NCBI GenBank assembly: GCA_030639165.1
Contig: DAOWDF010000320.1
Coordinates: forward strand, 1 to 8,604
DNA: 8,604 bases
Direction of reading: 5' to 3'
DNA from: Alphaproteobacteria bacterium
GTDB taxonomy: Bacteria > Pseudomonadota > Alphaproteobacteria > Micavibrionales > Micavibrionaceae
The translations under genes and the position numbers were made by a program. Below the pieces are notes generated by a model. That model made no database searches. It was given only the letters and a program-made list of their open reading frames with translations, and was not told the DNA's origin. Below, in pieces: positions 1 through 5,482 of the stretch (position 1 is the first letter of the stretch; each line of letters opens with the position of its first letter).

Positions 1-1
1 A

Positions 2-247
2 GCACCGGTTCATATATTGGTTATTCCTAAAGGCAAATATATCTCTATCTGTGATTTTGGAGAAAATGCACCAGCGGAAGAAATCAAGGCATTTTATAGG
101 GCTGTCGATATAATAGCTAAGGAGCAAAATATTGCTGCTGAAGGTTTTCGCTCTATTGCCAATACAGGAGTTAATGGCGGTCAAGAAGTTCCGCATTTTC
201 ACCTGCACTTATTAGGCGGTAAACAAATAGGAGCGATGGTTCTTTAA
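2..247 (+). CDS. hinT: HIT-family nucleotide hydrolase, HinT type (3' part, 5' end outside window)
   Basis: The last 81 codons of a histidine-triad protein. The frame is open to the left edge, so the start lies outside; the TTG at position 17 is internal and encodes a family-typical Leu. Visible hallmarks, numbered from the first in-frame codon, are APVHILVIPK at 1-10, the conserved NTGVNGGQ segment just before the active site, and the catalytic triad H-F-H-L-H at 65-69 followed by LLGG. Full HinT proteins are about 110-125 residues, so roughly a third is missing. Known members hydrolyse purine nucleoside phosphoramidates and acyl-adenylates in the cytosol through a covalent intermediate on the middle His of the triad. 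The stop codon is fused to that of the convergent gene through a shared TTAA. The family assignment is secure; the physiological substrate is not known. Confidence 0.93.
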   Translation, partial: APVHILVIPKGKYISICDFGENAPAEEIKAFYRAVDIIAKEQNIAAEGFRSIANTGVNGGQEVPHFHLHLLGGKQIGAMVL

Positions 248-813
248 GCAGGGAACATGATTACATTATCAGTAACATGATCGTTAAAAGGCATATTGGA
301 GAATTTTGTGTCACATTTTGCTGTTTCCATCATGTAAATAACTTCGCCTATTATCATAAGCTGTGCTTTTAGCTGAGTTATAATGATGCTTAGTAGGGCG
401 GCTGTTTTTGGGCTAGTAATTTTAAATGCCATATTGCATGAGGATATAAGTTCTAAAAACCCTTCAATATCTTCGGCTATTACGCTCATCATTTCGCTTT
501 GACTATCTTCCCAAAGCTGTGGATTTTCTTTTGATAGTTCATCGCGGGCGGAGTAGCGTTCGATTAAGCGCTCACATTCCATATTCAAAAGCTTTAGGTC
601 AGATGGGTCGATGTTTCTAATGCTTGCCATTTCTTGCATTACAAAAGCAGAGCATAATATAGATTCATCAGGTTGGAAGTCGCTCATCATTTCGTGAAGA
701 GCATAATTAGCATCATCAGCAGGGCTTTGGTTAGTAACTAGCATATCGCGCACGATTAATGGCATTTGCAGTTTGTTCTTTAATAGTGCTTTTTGTTTTA
801 TACTCTGTGGCAT
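244..813 (-). CDS. Uncharacterised 189-residue helical protein
   Basis: I do not recognise a family. The protein is probably cytosolic and mostly alpha-helical, acidic and unusually rich in Met. It has no signal peptide and no clear Cys/His metal motif. A hydrophobic stretch near residues 139-163 (AALLSIIITQLKAQLMIIGE and the next residues) could be a buried or amphipathic helix; Lys and Glu inside it argue against a simple membrane span. Start choice: an in-frame ATG exists at 825 but has no ribosome-binding site. The ATG at 813 has GGAGG five bases upstream (GGAGGCCGACATG), formed from the bases of the 825 start itself, so 813 is preferred. The stop overlaps that of hinT by 4 bp, tail to tail. 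A 9-codon ORF with AAGGAG lies 16 bp upstream and may couple translation. The open frame and good Shine-Dalgarno site make it a real gene; its function is unknown. Confidence 0.8.
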   Translation of the reverse strand: MPQSIKQKALLKNKLQMPLIVRDMLVTNQSPADDANYALHEMMSDFQPDESILCSAFVMQEMASIRNIDPSDLKLLNMECERLIERYSARDELSKENPQLWEDSQSEMMSVIAEDIEGFLELISSCNMAFKITSPKTAALLSIIITQLKAQLMIIGEVIYMMETAKCDTKFSNMPFNDHVTDNVIMFPA

Positions 814-829
814 GTCGGCCTCCATTTAA

Positions 830-859
830 TTATTTTGGAAGCGTATATCCGCCTCTCAT
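830..859 (-). CDS. Possible 9-codon leader ORF (MRGGYTLPK)
   Basis: On the minus strand AAGGAG (863-868) is followed three bases later by ATG and nine sense codons encoding MRGGYTLPK, then TAA. The stop lies 16 bp before the preferred start of the 189-residue gene, which has its own GGAGG. It is in a different frame from that gene. It could be a leader peptide, a microprotein or chance. The spacing of three bases is shorter than ideal, and there is no run of one amino acid that would suggest classic attenuation. The Shine-Dalgarno match and its position are the only support. Confidence 0.3.
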   Translation of the reverse strand: MRGGYTLPK

Positions 860-950
860 GTTCTCCTTATTAAGGTCTTCAGGTAAATAAAAGGTTAATA
901 TAGTATTTTAAATTCACTTAATTACATCGCCGTTGTTGCTATTACTCAGT

Positions 951-986
951 AAAGCTGGAGGCAAAATTAATCCTGCCTCCAGCTTT
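951..986 (-). terminator. Strong hairpin, probable terminator of the IcmD-like gene
   Basis: Two perfect 13-base arms (AAAGCTGGAGGCA at 951-963 and its reverse complement at 974-986) enclose a 10-base loop. It sits 23 bases beyond the stop of the minus-strand IcmD-like gene and before the next minus-strand gene, the right place for a terminator. On the minus strand the run of T after the stem is only TTT before ACTG. On the plus strand it is TTTTT. It may therefore act in both directions, although no plus-strand gene nearby needs it. Confidence 0.65.
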
Positions 987-1009
987 TTGTGTATTGTAAA
1001 GTAATGTAG

Positions 1010-1405
1010 TTATATAACGGTATTGTCTGTTGCCCTTAATTTAGAGGTAGATACAGCAGTTCCACCTCCACCACTATCAATTGTCTCTGACATTGCTTCT
1101 AGGATGATTGGAAGTGCAAATAATGCACCACCAGCAGCGAGGCGTATAGCGCCATCTTTCAATGGTGACTGTGTTGGATTTTCAACATGATCTTTGATTT
1201 TTAAAATACCAAGAACAGCTAATAAAACTCCAAATAGATATGAGATGGCAGCAATAAGACCTGGTAGTGATGCCATAGATGCGTTGATGTTAACTGCAAT
1301 GGAGCCTAAGTTATTTCCGGCTGCTTCTGCAGAACTTGCTTGTAGCATCCCAATTGTAATGGCTGCGCCCGTTGTGTAATATGATTTTTTTATTTTCTTA
1401 AACAT
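1010..1405 (-). CDS. IcmD/DotP-like type IVB secretion system protein
   Basis: A 131-residue small membrane protein. Residues 1-28 form a Sec signal peptide: basic MFKKIKK, then a hydrophobic stretch, with likely cleavage after AEA at 28. Two hydrophobic segments follow, about 47-68 and 86-102. Between them is ILKIKDHVENPTQSPL (67-82), which closely resembles the ILKFKQHKDNPTQ-like linker of Legionella IcmD/DotP and related IcmC/DotE proteins as I remember them. The length also matches IcmD (about 130 residues). The tail is Gly/Ser/Thr-rich (GGGG at 112-115). In Dot/Icm systems these proteins are inner-membrane or periplasmic accessory parts whose exact role is poorly defined. The start has GAAGGAG (1414-1420) eight bases upstream. 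The gene appears to stand alone: a strong hairpin follows it and comM diverges from it, with no other dot/icm gene visible. The family call is by recalled motif, not a search. Confidence 0.72.
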   Translation of the reverse strand: MFKKIKKSYYTTGAAITIGMLQASSAEAAGNNLGSIAVNINASMASLPGLIAAISYLFGVLLAVLGILKIKDHVENPTQSPLKDGAIRLAAGGALFALPIILEAMSETIDSGGGGTAVSTSKLRATDNTVI

Positions 1406-1413
1406 GGTATTTG

Positions 1414-1420
1414 CTCCTTC
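1414..1420 (-). promoter_or_regulatory. Ribosome-binding site of the IcmD-like gene
   Basis: The minus strand reads GAAGGAG, then eight bases, then the ATG at 1405. This near-consensus Shine-Dalgarno sequence at a usual distance fixes the start and implies efficient translation. Confidence 0.75.
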
Positions 1421-1484
1421 AATTAATAGTTTTACTTACTTGATCTAATTACATAATATCATTATTTTCATTCTTTCGCCATAG

Positions 1485-1503
1485 TTTTGACACATTTTTG
1501 ACA
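1485..1503. repeat. Two tandem TTTTGACA repeats, 11 bp apart
   Basis: TTTTGACA occurs at 1485-1492 and again at 1496-1503, a period of 11 bp or about one helical turn, in the middle of the 239-bp divergent region between the IcmD-like gene and comM. Each contains TTGACA, the consensus -35 hexamer, but neither has a good -10 at 16-18 bp downstream. They could be a paired binding site for a regulator or a coincidence in AT-rich DNA. Confidence 0.35.
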
Positions 1504-1551
1504 TAATTGAGCATGTGTTTTTGTTAAGTTGTTGTTTTGGCAGTTGAAAAT

Positions 1552-1580
1552 ATTATAAGTTTATTGCTTGTGCGTATAAA
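1552..1580 (-). promoter_or_regulatory. Candidate promoter for the IcmD-like gene
   Basis: Read on the minus strand this is TTTATA, 17 bases, then TATAAT: a perfect -10 hexamer with a four-of-six -35 at ideal spacing. Transcription would begin near 1545, giving an untranslated leader of about 140 bases that contains the tandem TGTCAAAA repeats. The rest of the 1406-1644 intergenic region holds no ORF or RNA gene I can support. For the + strand a weak TTGTTG (1529-1534), 16 bases, TATTAT (1551-1556) may serve comM. Confidence 0.3.
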
Positions 1581-1644
1581 ATGGGGGCTATTAATTATTA
1601 TTGTTGTGTGCAATTATATGAGATCAAAGGGGGAACGAGTGTAA

Positions 1645-3168
1645 ATGGTAGCTCATGTAAATACGGTTTCATTTCAAGGTATTGAAGTTAGAAATGTTGA
1701 TGTTCAGGTGCAGTTATCTAACGGTCTTCCTGCCTTTAATATAGTTGGCCTGCCTGACAAAGCGGTGGCGGAAAGTAAGGAGCGGGTGAGGGCAGCATTG
1801 CATGCTCTGGGCTTGTCGTTGCCGCCAAAACGCCTAACCGTTAACCTTGCGCCTGCTGATCTCGGTAAAGAGGGGAGCCATTTTGATCTGCCGATTGCGC
1901 TGGGCGTGCTTGGCGCTATGGGAGTTATTCCAAAAGAAGATTTATCGAATTATGTTGTGCTGGGGGAGTTATCGCTTGATGCTTCTATACGCGCGGTATC
2001 AGGGGTTTTGCCTGCCGCGATGCATGCAAATGAAAATGATAAAAATCTTATATGCCCGAAAGAATGTGGCGGTGAGGCAGCTTGGGCAGGAGAGATTGAT
2101 ATTCTTGCGCCGAATGATTTGTTACAGTTGATTAATCATATAAAGGGATCGCAAGTATTAAGTCAGCCAGAAGCTATGTTAGCTAATGATAAGATAGTTG
2201 GTATCCCTGATTTATCACATGTTAAGGGTCAGGAGAGCGCAAAACGGGCGCTGGAAATTACTGCGGCTGGTGGCCATAATTTACTGATGATAGGCGCGCC
2301 AGGGAGCGGTAAATCTATGCTGGCTAGCTGCCTCCCTGGGATATTGCCTCCGTTATCTCCTAGGGAAGCGTTAGATCTTTCGATGGTGCATTCCCTGGCT
2401 GGTATGTTGCCTGAAGGTGGGCTTATACGTCAGCGACCATTTCGCGCTCCTCACCACTCTGCTTCGCAGCCATCCTTAATTGGCGGTGGGCAAAAGGTTA
2501 AGCCAGGGGAAATATCGCTCGCGCATAATGGGGTATTATTTCTTGATGAGCTTCCTGAATTTGCACGTTCTACATTGGAATCCTTGCGTCAGCCTTTGGA
2601 GACGGGGGATGTGCTCGTGGCTAGGGCGAATGCTCATGTGCGCTATCCTGCAAGGTTTCAACTGGTCGCGGCGATGAATCCGTGTCGTTGCGGTTATTTG
2701 GGTGATGAAGATAGGGAGTGCACTAAGGCTCCTAGGTGCGGTGTTGATTATCAGTCTAAAATATCGGGGCCGCTTATGGATCGTATTGATATCCATGTCG
2801 ATGTGCCGCCCGTTAGTATTTCTGATCTGCAGGGCGCTGGTTCTGGTGAAACATCGGAAGTCGTTGCAGCTAGAGTTGTAAATGCTAGGAATCTTCAGGC
2901 AGAGCGTTATGAGCGTTTAGGCATGGAAGAAGGTGCCGCGCTTATTAATGCAAATGCTAGTGGGGATATATTAGATGAAGTTACAAAAATGAGTAATGAA
3001 ACCAAGGTTTTGCTAACTAAATCGGTAGAACAAGCCAAGCTTTCGGCGCGGGGTTATTACCGCATATTAAAGGTGGCGCGCACTATTGCAGACCTTAATG
3101 GTGGGGCAGGTGAATTATCTAAATATGATATAGCTGAAGCGCTTAGTTACCGTCGCATGTTGCTGTAA
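1645..3168 (+). CDS. comM: YifB/ComM family Mg-chelatase-like AAA+ ATPase
   Basis: 507 residues, the usual length for YifB/ComM. The N-terminal Lon-like/ChlI S5-fold domain (about 20-140) includes the typical VGLPDKAVAESKERVRAAL and SHFDLPIALG segments. The AAA+ core follows: Walker A GAPGSGKS at 217-224 and Walker B GVLFLDE at 296-302 (D301, E302). Next is a Cys cluster (C347, C349, C359, C365) around CRCGYLGD, a probable zinc site, and then GPLMDRIDI. The C-terminal helical domain ends with SARGYYRILKVARTIADL. ComM of Vibrio and others is a hexameric helicase that drives branch migration of the single strand taken up in natural transformation. Many bacteria not known to be competent also carry it, so its role here is open. 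The ATG is preceded by GGGGG 11 bases upstream and directly by an in-frame TAA, so no earlier start exists. It diverges from the IcmD-like gene. The older name 'magnesium chelatase' is misleading. Confidence 0.96.
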   Translation: MVAHVNTVSFQGIEVRNVDVQVQLSNGLPAFNIVGLPDKAVAESKERVRAALHALGLSLPPKRLTVNLAPADLGKEGSHFDLPIALGVLGAMGVIPKEDLSNYVVLGELSLDASIRAVSGVLPAAMHANENDKNLICPKECGGEAAWAGEIDILAPNDLLQLINHIKGSQVLSQPEAMLANDKIVGIPDLSHVKGQESAKRALEITAAGGHNLLMIGAPGSGKSMLASCLPGILPPLSPREALDLSMVHSLAGMLPEGGLIRQRPFRAPHHSASQPSLIGGGQKVKPGEISLAHNGVLFLDELPEFARSTLESLRQPLETGDVLVARANAHVRYPARFQLVAAMNPCRCGYLGDEDRECTKAPRCGVDYQSKISGPLMDRIDIHVDVPPVSISDLQGAGSGETSEVVAARVVNARNLQAERYERLGMEEGAALINANASGDILDEVTKMSNETKVLLTKSVEQAKLSARGYYRILKVARTIADLNGGAGELSKYDIAEALSYRRMLL

Positions 3169-3189
3169 TATCATTTGCTATAATGAAAC

Positions 3190-3219
3190 TTGTGTTTTTA
3201 TGGTGTTTTGAGCTATAAT
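3190..3219 (+). promoter_or_regulatory. Candidate promoter giving a leaderless mRNA
   Basis: TTGTGT (3190-3195), 18 bases, then a perfect TATAAT (3214-3219). The start point expected about seven bases past the -10 coincides with the A of the ATG at 3226, and no Shine-Dalgarno sequence precedes that ATG. A second TATAAT lies at 3179-3184 with a poorer -35. This is inference from hexamer matches in AT-rich DNA. Confidence 0.4.
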
Positions 3220-3225
3220 ATTGAT

Positions 3226-4290
3226 ATGAGTTTACATAGTGATACATTTCGCTCCGCAGCAGCTGCTCCTAAAGATATAATGCTTAAGGGGGGTATGTAT
3301 GATTCGCTTGCGTCTGGTTCGAGCCGTAACCCCTTAAATGTTGATACTTTAAAGCAGTATTTTAATAATGCGGATAGCTCACAAAGATCAACCTTATCTC
3401 AAGCTTTTATAGGGGCAGTTGACCCCAAGCAAGATACTTTGATGAACAAGTTGCTCCCTAATAATAATTATCAAGTTAAGGTTACTCCTACGTCATCGCA
3501 GCATCGTAGTGGCAGTAATCTGGTTAATGATGGCGGTAAGGTTTCGTCTCAAGTAGCGGGTGCAAAACAAGAGGCTCATGTTCAAGCATCTCGTTTAAAA
3601 GATGGTGTTAAGGGTTTGCAAAAAGAGGCAAATACTGAACAAAAGGGTGCTGCTCAAGATCTTGGTGTTGATCCGAAGGCTGCTGCAGATACATTTGCTC
3701 CGCAAGCGCAAGCTACTAAGGGCAGTGCTGCTGTTATGGCTATTGGCGCGGGTACATTTGGGGATGTTACTTCAGTTGGTACTATCACGGTTAATTTATC
3801 TAAAGCGGATAAGAAACTTTCACCTGATAAACAGCAAGCGGTATTAGAGCAAGAATTAACGCGGCTGCAGTCTCCTTCTTCATCTGCGCTTAGTTTGGGC
3901 GCGCCAAAACCAAAGGCGGCAGCATGGGAGAATGCTAGTACTCAGGATGTGAGGGAGGTTCATTCCCTTGATGTTAATAATTTATCTGCGCAATTGCCAG
4001 AAATGGCAGAGCTTGAGAATATAATGAGCGCTTTGGATGATGTTGATAATAATCATAAGAAACTTGAAGATCAGGGTGATGTAAACTTTGACGCGGCTAT
4101 TGATATAGATTCGATTGATGTAGTGCTTGCAGGTCAGGGATTGTGTGGTATTTCGGCGTTAACTCTTGACGTGGAAGCTGCTAATGAAGCTAATTTCTCT
4201 CCTAGTGTTTCTGATATTTCGGAGAAGCTTCCAGACCCTGAGAAATGGACATATGAGCCAACCAGATTACAACAAATGTCTTTATCTTGA
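3226..4290 (+). CDS. Uncharacterised 354-residue Ala/Ser/Gln-rich protein
   Basis: I do not recognise a family. The frame is open from a TTG at 3190, but the first ATG at 3226 is preferred because the extra 12 codons overlap the promoter-like TATAAT and no ribosome-binding site serves the TTG. There is no signal peptide and no clear membrane span. Residues about 1-250 are low-complexity and probably largely disordered (AAAA, SASGSS-like runs, Gln- and Lys-rich stretches such as QASRLKDGVKGLQKEANTEQ). The C-terminal third is acidic (ALDDVDNN, then DAAIDIDSIDVV), with a single Cys in LAGQGLCGIS. The last residues are EPTRLQQMSLS. A solitary gene with gaps of 57 bp before and 96 bp after. Possibilities are a structural or cytoskeletal adaptor, or a secreted substrate. 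The acidic C-terminal region with a hydrophobic residue at -4 resembles Dot/Icm translocation signals only loosely. Function is unknown. Confidence 0.8.
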   Translation: MSLHSDTFRSAAAAPKDIMLKGGMYDSLASGSSRNPLNVDTLKQYFNNADSSQRSTLSQAFIGAVDPKQDTLMNKLLPNNNYQVKVTPTSSQHRSGSNLVNDGGKVSSQVAGAKQEAHVQASRLKDGVKGLQKEANTEQKGAAQDLGVDPKAAADTFAPQAQATKGSAAVMAIGAGTFGDVTSVGTITVNLSKADKKLSPDKQQAVLEQELTRLQSPSSSALSLGAPKPKAAAWENASTQDVREVHSLDVNNLSAQLPEMAELENIMSALDDVDNNHKKLEDQGDVNFDAAIDIDSIDVVLAGQGLCGISALTLDVEAANEANFSPSVSDISEKLPDPEKWTYEPTRLQQMSLS

Positions 4291-4315
4291 TTTATACTAA
4301 TTTAACCATTATATA

Positions 4316-4356
4316 ACAGTATTACTATATGATAATTATTTGTTATGTAGTACTGT
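4316..4356. repeat. Imperfect inverted repeat upstream of the GGDEF gene
   Basis: ACAGTATTAC (4316-4325) and GTAGTACTGT (4347-4356) can pair over 10 bp with one G-U wobble around a 21-base AT-rich loop. It lies 25 bases after the stop of the 354-residue gene and 30 bases before the TTG of the diguanylate cyclase. There is no T-run, so an intrinsic terminator is unlikely. It could be an operator or a weak RNA structure. Confidence 0.3.
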
Positions 4357-4386
4357 ATCCAGATTAAATTTAGTGAGTGTTAGAAA

Positions 4387-5412
4387 TTGCTTTATCCTTA
4401 CCCTATTAAAACAGCTAAAAAATTTTCCGATTTTGCGTTGAAACGTATTGAGGAAGATAGCCTTTCTCCTGCACCTGAAAATTATTGGGTTTGGTTTGTT
4501 TACTATTCTAAATCATTACCTAACTTAGTAAATGTAGTGGATGATTTGTTGAAAAAAAACAAGAAGTTATCTGACAGCGACTGCTATGAATTATATAAAA
4601 AGTTTTTTGGCCACAATAATCAAGACAATATTGTAAGGAATGCTGGGGATCAAATGCAAGAAACGATAGGCGGCATGAATGTCGCTGTTTCTTCTGCTAA
4701 GCAACAAGCTATTAAGTATAGTGAGAGTCTTATTTTGGTTAATGAGGGGCTTAAGGGTGATAAAACCAAGGATGAGGTGAGTGATCTAGTAAATAGTGTT
4801 TTATTTGATACTGAGGAGATGATCTCTAAAAGTGACCATTTGCAGGAAATGTTGAATACTTCCAGTAATGTTATAGTTAATCTGCGTAATGACCTTGAGG
4901 TTGCACGTAAGGAAGCTCTTACAGATGCTTTGACTGGTCTTGCTAATCGGAAGGTGTTTGATCAAGAAATGCAGCGTTTAATATCTCTATCTAATGGGGA
5001 TGAGCCTTATACTTTTAGTATGGTTTTCTTGGATATTGATCATTTTAAAGTATTCAATGATAAGTTTGGACATCAAATTGGGGATCGTGTTTTAAAGCTC
5101 GTTGCTCAGACTTTGAATGAAGGAATTAAGGGAAGAGATACTGCTATTCGTTATGGTGGGGAGGAGTTTGTTATTCTTCTGCCGGAGACTAATATTCATA
5201 GTAGTGCCAAGGTTGGTGATATGTTGCGTAAGGAAGTTGAACATAAAGAGCTGATTAATCGCGCTACTGGTAAGAAGATTGCTAAAATTACACTTTCTGC
5301 TGGCGTTTCCGAGTATATTAAAGGCGAAACGCTTGAGGATTTCGTTAGTCGTGTTGATTCGGCATTATATAGTTCTAAGGAAACTGGACGTAATAAAGTT
5401 ACCTGTCTTTAG
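4387..5412 (+). CDS. GGDEF diguanylate cyclase with N-terminal helical domain
   Basis: 341 residues, predicted to make cyclic di-GMP from two GTP. Residues about 1-160 are helical and include PENYWVWFVYYS (30-41) and a coiled-coil-like stretch, a layout common in soluble alphaproteobacterial cyclases; no membrane span is seen. The GGDEF domain (about 175-341) opens with DALTGLANR (180-188). It carries FLDIDHFKVFNDKFGH (214-229) with metal-binding D216, and the signature GGEEF at 257-261, so catalysis should be intact. The inhibitory I-site RxxD is altered: the position three before D251 is Lys248 (KGRD), so product inhibition may be weak or absent. The start is TTG: an in-frame TAG lies six bases upstream, and the next in-frame ATG is about 90 codons in, which would remove the conserved N-terminus. 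Only a weak GTGAG precedes it, nine bases away, suggesting low translation. No fused sensor or EAL domain. Confidence 0.93.
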   Translation: MLYPYPIKTAKKFSDFALKRIEEDSLSPAPENYWVWFVYYSKSLPNLVNVVDDLLKKNKKLSDSDCYELYKKFFGHNNQDNIVRNAGDQMQETIGGMNVAVSSAKQQAIKYSESLILVNEGLKGDKTKDEVSDLVNSVLFDTEEMISKSDHLQEMLNTSSNVIVNLRNDLEVARKEALTDALTGLANRKVFDQEMQRLISLSNGDEPYTFSMVFLDIDHFKVFNDKFGHQIGDRVLKLVAQTLNEGIKGRDTAIRYGGEEFVILLPETNIHSSAKVGDMLRKEVEHKELINRATGKKIAKITLSAGVSEYIKGETLEDFVSRVDSALYSSKETGRNKVTCL

Positions 5413-5433
5413 CAACTAAATAGATTTTGATAT

Positions 5434-5462
5434 TTGCTTGCAAGGCCTTGCGTGATGGTAAT
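5434..5462 (+). promoter_or_regulatory. Possible uvrD promoter with a 12-bp palindrome in its spacer
   Basis: TTGCTT (5434-5439), 17 bases, then GGTAAT (5457-5462), each matching consensus at four of six positions. The spacer begins with the perfect palindrome GCAAGGCCTTGC (5440-5451). A repressor or a MerR-type activator could bind there, or the match may be chance. No alphaproteobacterial SOS box (GTTC-N7-GTTC) is seen in the 70-bp gap. Confidence 0.25.
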
Positions 5463-5482
5463 TAAAGCCTTATCTATTAAGC

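Noticed and set aside
865..875. CCTTA-T-TAAGG inverted repeat as a stand-alone regulatory hairpin
   Set aside because: Five-base arms with a one-base loop cannot form a stable hairpin; mentioned only as a feature overlapping a Shine-Dalgarno sequence.
908..921. TTAA-N6-TTAA resembling a CtrA box
   Set aside because: The CtrA consensus needs a 7-base spacer; in DNA this AT-rich a near miss has no weight.
1194..1379. 61-codon plus-strand ORF opposite the IcmD-like gene
   Set aside because: It is the antisense shadow of a gene with signal peptide, family motif and ribosome-binding site, and has no recognisable protein features.
2536..2796. 86-codon minus-strand ORF within comM
   Set aside because: Lies wholly opposite the conserved AAA+ core of comM; the sequence looks like a reverse translation shadow.
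3190..3225. TTG start for the 354-residue protein, adding 12 residues
   Set aside because: No ribosome-binding site, and the extension overlaps the promoter-like sequence; the ATG at 3226 is more likely.
3602..3847. 81-codon plus-strand ORF inside the 354-residue gene
   Set aside because: Leu/Arg-rich out-of-frame product typical of a shifted reading of Ala/Gln/Lys codons; no ribosome-binding site.
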